A stretch of 64,000 nt of DNA from Lasiosphaeria ovina (Eukaryota > Ascomycota > Sordariomycetes > Sordariales > Lasiosphaeriaceae): positions 3,177,001 through 3,241,000 of the forward strand of contig JAULSN010000005.1 of the NCBI GenBank assembly GCA_033439765.1, given 5' to 3'. Positions 20,380-33,600 of this stretch are shown here, one piece after another; the first letter of the stretch is position 1; each line of letters starts with the position of its first letter. The position numbers were made by a program, and so were the translations under genes. Under the pieces are notes generated by a model. The model made no database searches and was not told the DNA's origin. It saw only the letters and a list, made by a program, of their open reading frames with translations.

Positions 20380-23300
20380 TCGAGAGTCCAAAACCTAATT
20401 AATATCGTACTCTTCCTCGAAGTCCTCGACTTCGATATCCTAAGCTAGCCGCGCGTTCTTCGGCGCTAGTTCTAAAAGTGAGATATAAAAAATATTTATC
20501 CTTAGCTTTATCGTACTAGGTAGGGATAGTACGTAGTTAGATATCGTAATCCTCTTTTTAACCCTAAACGGCCTAATCCTCTTAAAGTCTAGCTTCTTAC
20601 TTGGCCGTTTTATTATCGAAAATTTAGTCGAAAGAAAAACCTTATCCCCCTCCTCTAGGCGAGGTCCCTCGAGCCTATATTTATCGTAGTACGTTTTTAT
20701 ATACTAGCGTACTTATTCTAATCTACCTTATAGATAGGTATATAGCTCCTTAATCCGATCCGTAACCACTCGAGTACGGGGTACGCTTAGTACTTCCGTA
20801 GGTGGTCCTTACTTAAGATCCGTATCGTACTTGAAGAGGTTAAAGAAAGGGGTAGTTCCGGTAGCTTCTAGAACCGCCGTATTATAACTAAATTACGCGC
20901 TTAGTAAGAGATCGACCTAGTCGTCTTACTTAAAGTTAACGTAGATCCTAAGGTACGTCTCTAGGATCTAGTTAAGCCGTTCCGTCTAACCGTCTATCTA
21001 TAGATAGTATAATATAGAGGGCTTACCTCTCGTTATTATTTCTTCTATAAGACTCTTCTAGAACTTTAATATAAAAAGCTTATCTCGGTCCGAGATAATC
21101 TCTCGTAGCTATCTATAATATAAGCCGATATACTTCTAAAAGACCTTAGCGAACTTCGTAACGTCCTAAGTCTCTTTAAACGGGATGAAGTATAAGTATT
21201 TCGTAAATCGGTCTACTACTACCTATACCGCGTCGTAGACTACGTCCATAACCGGGTCTATTAATAGTAGTAGTTTCGTAATAAAGTCTATTATAATCGA
21301 AGCGAATAGATCTTCTACGACTAGAAGTAGTTCTAAGAGTCCGTACGGTATATACCGTTTTGCCTTACTCTTATAGTACTCCTCGTATTCCGCTAGTACC
21401 TCCTTTACCTTAGCTCTAATATTAGGGAAGTCGTACTATTATTAGATTCTCGCGAGCGTCTTAGCTTATCCGAGATATCCGTTAAGTTTAGTACTATATT
21501 ATTCCTAGATTAACCCTAATTAATCGTTAGGATATATATATATCTTACTATTATACTAAACTTTACCTAGGCCGTCGATCGTAGTACCGAACGGTAGGTC
21601 TTACTCTTCCTCTAAGGTACGAGCCCTAAACTAGTATTCTTTATTATTCTCCTATTCTATATAATAAGTTATATAAACGTCGTACTAGTCTTCGATAGGG
21701 TGCCTAAGTACTTCCCTATCTTTTTATAAAAGAGGTAGTAATTCCGTCTTTTCTTCCTAGACCCGATAGTCCGGTCTTTTATTAAAAGCGTCCGCTCGAA
21801 CGTTCTCCGTTCCTTTAACGTAATAGACCTCGAAGTTAAAGGGTACGAGGAATTCTACCTAGCGTACTTATTTACTACTAAGTTTCTACTTCCTAGTCTA
21901 TTATTAAAGGTTATAATAATCCGTATATACCTTAACGGGTTACTCTATCCCGCTAAGGTAAGGTTACTAGTCTTCGAAAGCGTAGATAATCGACCTTAGT
22001 TCTTTATCGTACGTCTACTAGTTCTCTTCTACTCCTTTAAATACTTTAGAGATATAAGTAACTAGGTGGTTTTGGCCGTCGTACTTCTACTTAAGGACTA
22101 CTCCTATAGCGTAATCTAAGGTATCCGTCTCGACTTTAAAAGGTTTATTAAAGTCTAGTAGCTTTAGTACTAGGTCTTCGATTATCCTCTACTTAAGGGT
22201 CTTAAAGGCTATTTAATATTCTTCCTTCTATTCTTATAGTATATCTTTAGTAGTGAGCTTATAGAGGGGTCGCGCGATTGCCGCGAATCCCTTAATAAAT
22301 ATCTTATAGAAGCTAATAAATCCGATAAAAGACTTAATATCTATCGGGTTCTATGGTATTAGCTAGTCTCTAATTACCTCGATCTTCTTTAGGTCGATCT
22401 ATACTTCTCCTAACGAGATTTCGAAACTTAAGAAAGTCGTTTTTTAAATATAGAACTTACTCTTCGTATAATTAACCGAGAGTTTCTATTTATTAAGAAC
22501 TTATAGTACTACGTATATATACTTCTTATACTCCTTTAACGTTTTACTATAAATTAGGATATTATCGATATAGATTATAGCGAATTTATTAATATAATCG
22601 TATAGGGTATAGTTAATTATCTCCTAGAATAATACTAGAGCGTTAGTTAAGCCTATCGGTATTATTAAGTACTTAAAGTACCTATACCGAGTTCTAAAGG
22701 CTATCTTCTACTTATCTCCTTCCTTAATCCTAATATAGCCGAATCCGAAAGGGAGGTTAAGTTTAATAAACTACTTTACCCCGGATAACCGATCGCGTAT
22801 TTCGGTAATTAACGGGAGGGGATACCGGTTTTTAATAGTCTCCTTATTTAGAGTACGGTAGTTTATAACTATATATAGCTTTCCCTACTTTCGTAATACG
22901 AATAGTACGGGGTAGGCTACCTCTAATCTTAAGCGTCTAATAAAACCGTATAATAAGTTCTTATTTAGATACTCCTTTATCGCCTTATCTTACTACGGTA
23001 TAAGGTAATAAATACTATATCTCCTAAGCTTTATTCCTAGCTTTAGGTTAATTTTATAATCGAACGGTCCATATTCTAGTAGTTAGTCCCTTATTCGGTC
23101 TCTAAAGATATCGTATTTTAGGTATTCGCGGGGTATATTCTTAAACTTATCCGGTATCTTACCTAAGTCGTCCTCGTCCGGCTCGATAGCCTTAATAAGT
23201 ATAATAAATCGCCCTTCGCCGATATCTACTTCCTTCTTTAGCTTAATCGACCTACTATAATCCCTATATTGGCCTATATAGCGATCTTGGCTCCTACTCT

Positions 23301-26300
23301 CTACTTCGAGCGGCCCTTCCTCGTTATCTTAAAGGTTTTCTTCCCGAGGTTAGCGTCCTAATCTATAGTTTTTCTTCTTTCTACTAGCGAGAAATTTATT
23401 ACCTTTCTCCTACTAGATATCGGGGTTATAAGCTTCTAGCTACGGGTCCCCTAGTAGTATATCGAACTACTTTATTAACGGTAGTATATTAAATATAACT
23501 TTATAGGATTCTCCGTCTACTATAATTAATAGCGGTTAGGTCTCCTATATATAATACCCGTTATTGAATCCTATAGGAGCTCTATCGAAGGTCTTTAGCT
23601 TTAAGGGGGCCTCCTTTTCCTTCTAAGGGATTCGGAGTCGCTTTACGAGATCGGCGGAGATAATATTTCTATTACTTCCTCCGTCGATTTTCGCGATTAG
23701 GGATAATAATCCTTTATCTTTCCTAGATCCCTACTCGTACTAGGCCTAAATCTATAGCCCTCGTGAGAATCCTAGCTCCGCCTCTACTCTACTAACGATC
23801 GCTTCGTCCGAGTGGGGTAGTAATTGAGGTCTTTAGGTAGACCCGACCGTAGGATGCCTCTAATCCTTAGTATCGGTCTATTCGAATATAGGTTTTACTC
23901 GCGGTCGCCGGGCCTACTAGAGGCCCGCGAGCCGTTTCCCAAACGTTCTCTTACCTACTATAATTACTAGCGTAGTATTCATTCTCTTCGGGTCTTCTAC
24001 TAGGGTACCTTAGGTTTATACTCGATATTTACGAGTTATTATATTTCGTTCCTAAGGACTAAGCGTACGTCTCGCTTCTTTTACTACCGTACGGTCCTTT
24101 AGCGAGACCTCCTAAAATATTAACGCCGACTAGTAGTCTAAGCTATAACCTTCTAGCGCTAGTATATAGTATAGTCGATATTTTCGTACTCTCTCTAATC
24201 GGTCTTCCTATTCTAATAGTCCTTCTAGGAGAATAGCTTTACTACGATCTCTAAACTACCCTCGGCTTATAAATCGGTATCTACCTCGATCTCCTCTATA
24301 GGTACGTACCGAAATACCCTAGGTATCGCCTAGTCTCTAATTCTTACTAGGAAGTAGTCGAAATTCTACTTATATACGAGATATATCTAGTAGGTATCGT
24401 AGATATAACTCATCTAGTCTATTCCCTCGTATTCGGGATACTTAGGGTCGAGTTAGAGCGCGTCTCCTACTTCGACGTCCGCTTCCTCTATTATATCCTT
24501 AATAACCTTCCCTATCTTGGTATCTTCGGCGGGGCGTAAGGGTCGCCTAATCTCCTTATAGTCCCCTTCGTCGATCTAGCTTTCCTAAGGGGCTAATCGC
24601 TAGTCCCTATATTCCTCTAGGACTACGTACTCCTCGTTTAGTTATCCTAATAAATCCGTTTTCTACTAAGTTATATAGGCTAGAGTAAAGATATCGTCCT
24701 AATACTCTTTAGGTGATTAGTTTCCCTTATCGATCCTCCTAATTAGCTCTTCCTACTCCGTACGGTATCTCTCTAATCCTTTACGAAGGTCTAGGATTTC
24801 TCTAACCGTAGCTTTATAGCCCTATATCTAGTCCTCTTCTTCTTCATCCATAAATAGAAAGGGGACCTCCAACTCCTAGGCTTCTACTAGCCCGCGGGCA
24901 AGTCCCTATTCGCCATAGTCGGGGAGACTTCCTATCTCGTCCTATCCTTACTCTATTCGCGAGGGTGGCCGATCGCTAGTAAGCTTATAAGCTACCGTAG
25001 TATCGTCCTCTTCCTCGTCTTCCAAGACTATTCCCACGACCTAGGTATCGCTAAAGCGTAGCTTCTTATCTTCCGAGGGCCTCTAGTTACCCTATTTTCG
25101 TAGTTAGCGGTATTCCCTAGCCTAGTAGCCTTTCTTACTATAATTATTATAGGTATCGTTTTTCTTATCGCGAGGTAGGCGTACCTACTATACTAGGTTC
25201 TAAAGAAGTACTCTAACGCTCTTATCCATTAGTCCTAGGTATATACCTAAGGTAGTTAAAGGTATGGCCCTCTTCTTTTTATCGTTAGGCTTATTACCCT
25301 AGCGGCTATAGTAACCTCCTACCGGTCGTCCGTCCTTCTTTTCTCGGCGCTTCTTACTTTCGCGCTAGAACTATCGATCGTCGATATTAATTACCGCCTC
25401 GATATACTCCTATAGTATCTCCGGGCGAGGTATCTTATAGAGTTTATCCTTAACGTAGTCCTTTAGGCTATCGTAGAATATAAGTAGCTATCCCTAAACT
25501 AACTAGTTAAGGCGTAGTATATAGGTCTAGAACTTAACTATATACTCGGCTACTAAGCGAGTCTATCTTAGCTTCTTAATCTACTCTTCGGCCTTCCTCT
25601 GGATATAGCGTTCTATAAAGAATTCGCCTATTAGCTTAAGGACTCCCTCCGTACCCTCGTTAATATTTACCTAGATAACGGGGTTCCGATCCTTCACTAC
25701 TTACGTTAGCGCCTTCTAATATAGCTCGAACCAAACGGCCGCTTTCTCGACGAGTCGCGTTCCGACGTACGTTACTCTATCCTTCTGGAGTAGGAGTTCG
25801 TTAATATTATACTTAATAAAGGAGAGTATTATATCCTTCTAGTTCTCGAACTTGTCTTTATCTCCGTCGTAGAGTTTAGGGTACGGGATCTTTAGCCTCT
25901 TCCTAGGAGGAGCCGGCGGAGGTGGAGGTAGTACCGCCCTTACTACCTCCAGTCTTATAATTCTTTCTACGGCTACTCTTATATTATAGTCGTATCTCGC
26001 CGCCTACTCCCTTAGCTAGGCTAGCTTATTCTAGAGCTACTCGTTCGTAGCTATATTATTACTTATTAAAAGGGGTTCTAGTTATTATATAAGGCTAGTG
26101 ATCTCTCCGTTATTAGTTGGTTCTTCCGGTACTAGAGCGTCTACGTCCCGGACTTCCGTATCCTTAGGCTGGATTAATCCGGCTTTACTACTACTACTAT
26201 TAGACTCGTCGTCGCTAGATAATCCGACCTCTTCTTCTAGCTCGGTATCTAGAAGGACCGTATCCTCTCTAGGTATAGCTAGGTTATCGTATATATAAAA

Positions 26301-26340
26301 GTACTCTATTTAATTAATATTAAGGGTCTTAGAGAAAGTA
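20380..26340 (-). pseudogene. Gypsy A gag-pol (chromovirus), RIP-inactivated
   Basis: Read on the minus strand from 26340: gag (about 26340-25000, with a decayed CxxCxxxGHxxxxC knuckle), protease (about 23800-23400), RT (about 23150-22300), RNase H (about 22200-21800), integrase (about 21600-20600) and a chromodomain (about 20530-20400). The chromodomain targets integration to heterochromatin in this clade. The RT motif reads YIDN instead of YIDD (RIP-type G to A), and there are dozens of TAG/TAA codons. Domain order RT-RNase H-integrase identifies Ty3/Gypsy. Boundaries are estimates transferred from the better readable copy B. Confidence 0.85.
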
Positions 26341-26353
26341 GAAGTAAGTAACG

Positions 26354-26708
26354 TATTATAAACCGCTCGACTATATAGGTTAAGGTTATATCGTATATAA
26401 GTACTAGGGGTCTAAGATATAGATATAAAGAATAAATAAAGGGCAAGCTCCTATTATACGGGTAATATAGTTAAATTGGGTTTGCTACTTAAAGTATATG
26501 AGTATAGAGAATATATATTACTTACTTAGAGAACTAAGTAAGCTCTATCTAAGACCGTAGTTACGGTTATCGTATATATCTATCTATAGTAGCTAATAAG
26601 AGCCTGGCTCTTACTTACCTACCGTACCGGTATTGCCCACTACTAAGCAGTACCCTATAGTCGGGCAACCGCTTGCCCGGCACCAAGTAATACCTTCCCA
26701 CCGGGCAT
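26354..26708 (-). repeat. Right (5') LTR of element A, first part
   Basis: 355 bp of the 493-bp LTR. It is interrupted after GGCAT (26704-26708) by element D and continues at 33463. Confidence 0.9.
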
Positions 26709-26952
26709 TGTGAAGGCAGGCACATACAAGAGGCGAGGCTGCAAGTAAATAGTGACTAGATTCGTAGATAACTAAGCTAAAGAAAGGAAAAGGAAAAGAA
26801 GAAGCCTGCGTGCCCTGCAGGCTGGCAGTTTTGTGGTGGTGTGCGGGGTCGTGGCCCTAGTCCCGATTGGGAGGAGTGGGGCCTTCATATCAGGGCTTGC
26901 AGCTAGGGCATGGTTGCGGCACTACGGACCTCAGTTCGGCCGTGCCGTGATA
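26709..26952 (-). repeat. Element D 3' LTR
   Basis: 244 bp, TGTGAAGGCAGG to CCGTGATA. On the coding strand it is preceded by a polypurine tract GGGAGGGGGGGG. Confidence 0.92.
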
Positions 26953-26984
26953 TTACCCCCCCCTCCCGCGCGTAGGGTCCTTTA

Positions 26985-29900
26985 TTCATGAAGAATAAAA
27001 AATATTGGATCGCGCAGGGCTCGAACTTGTGATTACTTCTTCCTTATTAATCTTCGTAGCTTATACTCGCCCGTATTAACGGGTCTATTATCGTTATCGT
27101 GGTCGTCGGCTATCTTATCGGCTATATATATGGTTGTCCATTGCTGTAGGCGCTTTGGCGGCCCTGCTAGGTCGGGGTATTATTCGTGGAACTCGTGTAG
27201 CTTCGCGGGGGCGTTCTTGAAGTTCCTAGCTGGGTACTACGTCGGATCTGGGTCCTAGCCTCTCTATTATACTTAGTACTCGAGGCGGCCGTATATTATT
27301 CTTGAGGTTAATATGCGGTCGACTTCCCATTCTTCCTCCTTATTAACCATCTCTAAGGGATTCTCTACTTCTTATTCTGGTAGTGGGTTATTAGCATAAC
27401 GCTTAAGCCTATCTGTATGGAATATATCTATTGCCTTCTAGCTAGTAGGAACCTCTAATCTATAGGAGTGTCCAACCATCTCGACGATCCGATAGTACTA
27501 TCGTATGAGGGGGAAATCTAGCTTATCGCTAGGTCTGTCCATAGACTAATTCTTCTTAATAATAAATACTCTATCGCTAGTACCGAAGTCCGGTTCCTGG
27601 CGATATTTATTAGCTTGGTTGACCTATACTTATTATGCCTTTTGGATTATCTCCCTAGCGTAGTCGACGTACTTCTATATCGTTCTTAGAGTATCCTAGG
27701 CGTCTTCCCTATTTAGCTTCTCCCTAGTTAGTAAGCCCGCTAGCTTGGTACGTTTAGTCCAATCGTACTAGGTGGGCATTTCGAATCCGAATAGTACCTC
27801 GTGAGGTTCTATTCCCGTGCTAGCGTACGGTAGGCTATTTTGGGTGAAGTCCATAGCGGGGATCGCTCTTAACTAGTTATCTTGGTAGTGGTTCACGAAC
27901 GGTCGAAGTCATTATTTAAGGTATTGGTTTATAATCTCGACTTGGCCCGTAGTTTGGGAATACCCTAAGGAAGATAACTTCCACTTAATTCCCAGGATCT
28001 TAGATACTTCGTCTATAAAGTCTACGATGAATTAGGGTCCCCTATCGCTAATTATTTCGTCGGGGAGTCTAAGGATTCTAAAGGGTCCTTCGTAGTATAT
28101 TAGGGCAGTATCCTTGGCCGTAGCGGAGTCCCTATAAGGGATTGTCCAGGCGGCCTTACTTAGCCTATTAATTACTACTAGGGCGTTATTCTTAGTATAC
28201 TTATCCTCGGGCATCTTATAGAAGTCTACTACTAGGGACCTCTATCTACGAAGGGGTACTGGGAGGGGCTTAAGGAGGCCCGGGGTCTTGCTACGGGGCT
28301 TCTTGCTAGATTGGTATAGGCAGTTCTCGACGAATCGGTCGACTGATCCTATTAGCCGGGGCCACTAATAAAGTTTCGAGACTATTCGGCGGGTCTTGTT
28401 TCTCCCGGGGTATACGGAGGGCATCCTTGAATGTACTTCGTAGATGACCTTAGTTCTTAGATTTAGTTCCCCTCCGGAGGGTACGACTAGTCTTCCTTTG
28501 TATAATAAGATACGGTCTTCTAATATAGAGAAACCGTTAATACCCTATCTCGCCTTTATACGGTAGATATCGAGTTCGGGGTCGTTCTTATTATACCGTA
28601 GTAGAGTATCGATTATCTCGTAACCTAATAAAGAAGGGGGCTCGACGTCTTCGTCGATAATGGATATAGCTATAGGGGCTTATAAAGTTAATATTATAGT
28701 TACTACCCCTATGAGCTTGAATATTTATATAGTCCTTTATAGCTCTTACTTCTCCTTCTGGGTCTTAATATCTTCCGACTTTCGAGATAGTACGTCTATG
28801 GCTATATTCTCGGTTCCTAGTCGATAGGTAATCTGGAAATAGTATTAGGATATAAGATCGGCCTATCCGGCTTACCTTAAGTTTAGGAGTCTCTTCGTAC
28901 CGAAGTATTCTAGAGCCCTATAGTCCGTAATAATAGTAAAGGGCTGATCTCGGAGTCCTATTAGCTCGGCTCTCTAAACTATTAACCCTCTAACGACTAC
29001 TATTAACTCTTTATCGTAAATTGGGTAGTTTAACTCGGCTCCGTATATAGTTTCTAAATAGAATATAGTAGGATACTATTCCTTATCGTCCGTCTATAGT
29101 TGGGATAGTACTCCTACGTAGATACCTTCTAACGCGTCGGTTTCTATCCGGGTCGGTAGCTCGTAAGAGAAGTACCGAAGTATCGGGGCGGATATGAGTT
29201 TATCCTTCAGCTCTTCGAAGGCTACTTAATAGTCTTCGGACTATTTAAATACCTAGCCTTTCCTCGTTAAGCTAGTTAGGGGTTTGGCGATACGGCTATA
29301 ATTCTATACGAAGCGCCGGTAGAAGTTACAATATCCTAGGAATAACTATACTCCTTTAAGGTTACGGGGAACGCTCCAGTCCCTAACGGTAGCTACTTTC
29401 TCGGGGTCTACCACTATCCCAGTCGTGGAGATAATAAATCCTAGGTACTTAGTTTTAGTAACGTGGAATTCGTACTTCTTTAAGTCGGCTTAGAGTCCTA
29501 CTTATCTTAGGCGATATAGGACTTTAGCTATATAGGCCTCGTACTCTTCGGGGTTCTTAGAGAAGATAAGGATATTATCGATATAGGCGCTATAGAAGTC
29601 GTCTAGGTATCCTAATAAGATCTCGTTAATATATCACTAGAAAGTTACTAGGCCGTTAGTTAGGCCGAATAGTAAGACCCGGTATTTATAGGCCCTATAT
29701 CTCGTCCGGAAGGTTATAAGGTCCTCGTCCTCTAGGCGTATCCGGATCTTATAGAAGGCTTGCCTAATATCGATTTTAATAAAGATTTTGGCTTTCCCGA
29801 TACGAGCTATAGTCTCGTTAATAAGTAGTAGGGGATATCGATCCTTTCTCGTTATCGCGTTAAGTCTCCGGTAGTCTATATAGAAGCGTATTCCGCCTCC

Positions 29901-32760
29901 TAGCTTTGGAGCGAGTAGTATTAGCGCTACCCAGGCTACTGAACTACTAGTAATGAATCCCTTTACTAGGTTCTCTATAATATATTATTTAGCGATCTCC
30001 AATTCCTCTAGGGACATCTTATAGAGTAGACTATACCCTAAGTCTTTAGGGGCTTTACCTTTAGAGAGGGTAATCTAATAGTCGTACGTCCCCCGGTACT
30101 CGGCCAACTTGTCGGAGGTAGCTTTACTAAATACGTCGAGGTAGTTATAGTAGACCGGTAGGACGAGTTTCAGGGCTTACTCCCTAAGGTTCTATTTATC
30201 TTGAGCTAAGGGATCTGGTGGTCCCGGATCGCCGAGGGGTGTCCGCTTAACCTCGATGATTTGCTAAATCTCCTAGAGGCTGGTATATATAGTAGGGGTC
30301 TTTTTTATATAGATCGTAAAGGTTGCCTCGTTCACTACGGCGATATCGGGAGGGCGCTCCTTATACTAGCTAATATAGTCTCGCTATATCCTATACCTCC
30401 CGAACTTATCTTCTAGAGGGTAGTCTAGTTTTCGGTCCCTAGCTAGGTTCCTTCTTGAGGTAGCTAGGTCGGGGGCCTCTAGGTTCTTTAGTAGTAATTC
30501 CTACTAGAGGTCCCGTTCTATTACCTCTAGACCTTCGTCCTATAAGACCTTCTTTCTCTTCTTACTTAACTTCTAAAGGATAGTTACCGGTCCTTAGGGC
30601 GATCTGGGTCTCGGGGTTATTAAAGGGAGCATTTCTCGTTCCGCTTTCTAGTTCTCGAGCTCTTAGAGCCTCTTCTTAATTACTTCTCCATCCCTTTATC
30701 TCTTAATCTCCTTTTCCAATAGTATATTCCGGTGGTCTATATCGGCTTGATAAGATGGGTCGGGTAGAGAGTCGGTTATATAGTCTATCGATATGGTAGT
30801 CTATATAGGGGGGTCTAAGGGGAGGTCTTTGGGGAACTCGAGGACTTTAGTCTTGGATCTGGTCTTAATATTATATTTTTCTAGAAACTTATCTCCGATA
30901 ATAAGGTCGTGGTTATTACCGGTAACGATTATCGCCTCGTATCGGAAAGTCCGGCCTTAGATCTTAATATCTCCGTAGAGGATACTATTAATCTTCTACT
31001 TTCCACTCCCGTCGTACCCTCCTATCTAGGCGGGGTTAACGGCGTACTTAACTCGGTCGAGGTAGAGAAATTTCCTTAATCGTTTAGTAAAGGGGATACC
31101 GATAAAGATATACCCGGTTACTCCCGTATCTATAAGTATATTAGTAGTAGATAAAGATATTCCATTATTTACTATAGTATAATCCGCGAGGAACTTAGGT
31201 CCCCCTAATAAGGGTTTCCAATTAATAAATTTGCCTGAATCGTAATATATTAAGGATACCTTCCCTAGGAGGGAGTTTATATTCCCTAGGGTCTCTAGTT
31301 TTCCGAATCGCTAGAAGTATCGGAGCTGGTGGAACCGGAATCCGTATCGGCCGGCTTCTCCTTCTTATTCTTACTCTTACTAACGGAGGCTACCGAGGGC
31401 TTCTTTTTATCCTAAGCTACCTTATCTACGGCGGTTTTCTCGGGGTACTCCAACTTAGTATATCCGAGGTTACGGTAATAGAAGTAACGACCCTCCTTAA
31501 GGAATTGGGCGATTTCTTCCTTACTAAGTCGGCTTCTTAACGGTCCGGATCCTTTAGCCGTAGGCTACGTAGTAGGGGTACGCCTTACGTTACCGTTACT
31601 ATTCTTGGCTCCGGAAGGGGCATCCTTCCGACGCTCCTATCCTTATTTAAGACTTAGGGATATAGCTAAGGCCAAGCGAGTATACTTCTCGAAATTAATA
31701 CCAGGGTCTTCGTAAGAGACTACGAGGTTGGTCTGGAGTATAGTGGTCAACTTGCGCTTGAACTCGCGCTTCTACTTAGACTTGGGCTTCCGGTACTACC
31801 TAGCTAGGCGAACGAACTCGTTCCTGAACTTAGGAAAGTCATCTCCAGGTCGAAAGACTAGTTTCTCGTACTTAGATAGGGCTTCGTCTTCCTTAAATTG
31901 GTCGTAGTACTTATTCTATAGGTAACTTAGCAATTCCTCTAAAGTAGTAATTTGGTTGGGGGTGCCCGTTCTTATATAAGGAAGGAGGTTCAGGGCTACG
32001 TCTCTATCTAGTCGTCCCTAGATATAAAAGACTTTAGTCCTATCGGTAACGAAGTGGTCTTTATTTCCCTCTAACTTATTCTCTATTAGTTAGTACTATA
32101 TATTAAAGGTTACCTAATCCTTGGACTTGTCTACCGAGAAGACCGGGGGGTCGGTCATTTTAGTACTACGATCCATCTTGGATCTGGCTAAGACCTCCGT
32201 TACGTTAGTAAGGGGGGTGACTCTACGGCTAGTAGATCTCTATCTTAGGGGAGTAGGAGGACCTTCTATAGTACGTGGGTTCGGGAATATATTAATAAGA
32301 TGGGTCGCGATTACGGCGTTAAGGCTCGTAATTTGCTTACTTAGTTTCTTCTTATCTCCTTAGAGACTTACTACTTACTCCTAGATATCTTCTTTCTTAT
32401 TCATAATACTAAAGAGTTCATCCTTAAGACGCTTGGCCTAATCTTTAATTAAGGCTAAAAAAAGAGTTATCTTATCGTATATTTATACGATAGTACGGTC
32501 GAGGTCGATAGCAACCGAATAGAGGTCTATTACTTACTACTTATAGGTAATTATTATATTATAGTATAACTTGAACTCGATGAATATACTCTCTAGGTGC
32601 TTATGGACTAGCTTAGTGAAGTTATTATAGTCCATCTAGCCTTCGAAAGGGATCTAACCCTCGTTAGCTTCTATAAGAACCTAGAAGGGAATGACTGGGG
32701 CCGTTTTTTCCGCTCTAGGGGTTGACGTCTACCAAGGTCTATAGTCGGGCTATTAGGTCT
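26985..32760 (-). pseudogene. Gypsy D gag-pol, RIP-inactivated
   Basis: Minus-strand order: gag (about 32400-31300), protease, RT (about 30000-29500), RNase H (about 29250-28850), then zinc-binding and core integrase (about 28500-27700). A readable integrase piece at 28214-28032 gives MPEDKYTKNNALVVINRLSK and IYYEGPFRILRLPDEIISDRGP, the typical DxxT/DRLSK to SDRG core of fungal Gypsy integrases. Stops are mainly TAG/TAA. Just before the polypurine tract, 26990-27030 contains a T-arm-like sequence (TTCGAGC loop followed by GCGATCC and six T). Confidence 0.8.
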
Positions 32761-33213
32761 TTGACTAGGTCTTCTATCGTATTAGTAAAACGAATATCGG
32801 GAAGAAGACCCTTCATTCCTTAGATCCATTCCGATAGGTTCTCTAGTTTAGGTATTCCTGAACGACTACCCTGGGGACTTCCTTAGGCAGTTGCTATGGC
32901 GTAATCGATACTAATACCGACTACCGTCGATCTTCGACGTAGCGAGGTATTAGGTCGACGCTTATCGCTATTAATGAAGCTCTCTACGGCTTCTAGGTTA
33001 AACCTAACCTCCTACTGAGCACGCTCGTGCTCAGGCTTCGATATCGAAGTGCTCTAGGGCATGATGTCGGTAGTACGTGGCGATCGCGCCGCGTATTAGT
33101 TCTAGGGGGTTCTGGGTTCCTGACGATTCTTCTCGCGTGGTCGCACGCGATCGTCAATCAAGGGTGGGATATTATTTGGGCCTTCCCAGGCAAAGGAAAG
33201 GAGCTTAGTTAAA

Positions 33214-33457
33214 TATAAAGGCAGGCACATACAAGAGGCGAGGCTATAAGTAAATAGTGACTAGATTCGTAGATAACTAAGCTAAAGAAAGGAAAAGGAA
33301 AAGAAGAAGCCTGCGTGCCCTGCAGGCTGGCAGTTTTGTGGTGGTGTACGGGGTCGTGGCCCTAGTCCCGATTGGGAGGAGTGGGGCCTTCACATCAGGG
33401 CTTGCAGCTAGGGCATGGTTGCGGCACCACGGACCTCAGTTCGGCCGTGCCGTGACA
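33214..33457 (-). repeat. Element D 5' LTR
   Basis: 244 bp, TATAAAGGCAGG to CCGTGACA. It differs from the other D LTR by a handful of transitions, which suggests a fairly recent insertion. Confidence 0.92.
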
Positions 33458-33462
33458 GGCAT

Positions 33463-33600
33463 ATCCTAATTGGCCGGGCAACTATGCGCCCGGCGCTTAC
33501 CAAGCTTTCCTCGCCGGGCAGACACTGATTAGCAGGGCGGGTCCCGCACCGGACCCTCCCGCACGTGCAGGCTGCCCAGTATGTGACGGGATCCGTAACA
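33463..33600 (-). repeat. Right (5') LTR of element A, second part
   Basis: Remaining 138 bp of A's right LTR, ending CCGTAACA and followed by the ATTAC duplication. Confidence 0.9.

Larger units (their letters stand above)
26709..33457 (-). mobile_element. Gypsy element D, nested in A's LTR, TSD GGCAT
   Basis: Two 244-bp LTRs (26709-26952, starting TGTGAAGG; 33214-33457, ending CCGTGACA). A perfect duplication GGCAT lies at 26704-26708 and 33458-33462. Removing 26709-33462 restores a contiguous 493-bp LTR of A. Coding is on minus. The LTRs are hardly RIPed and the interior strongly so. This family is distinct from A/B/C: its LTR is shorter and its sequence unrelated. Confidence 0.93.
18872..33600 (-). 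mobile_element. Chromodomain Gypsy element A, TSD ATTAC
   Basis: LTRs 18872-19364 and 26354-26708 plus 33463-33600 are both 493 bp; the right one is split by element D. A perfect duplication ATTAC lies at 18867-18871 and 33601-33605, inside element C. Coding is on the minus strand: gag next to the right LTR, then protease, RT, RNase H, integrase and chromodomain going left. Between the chromodomain and the left LTR lie an antisense ORF and a tRNA-like sequence. It is heavily RIPed. Confidence 0.92.

Noticed and set aside
26098..26298. Matching 66- and 82-codon frames at 26098-26298 (+) and 35244-35492 (-)
   Set aside because: Both are antisense to the gag start of related Gypsy copies. Their similarity reflects the repeat, not a gene.
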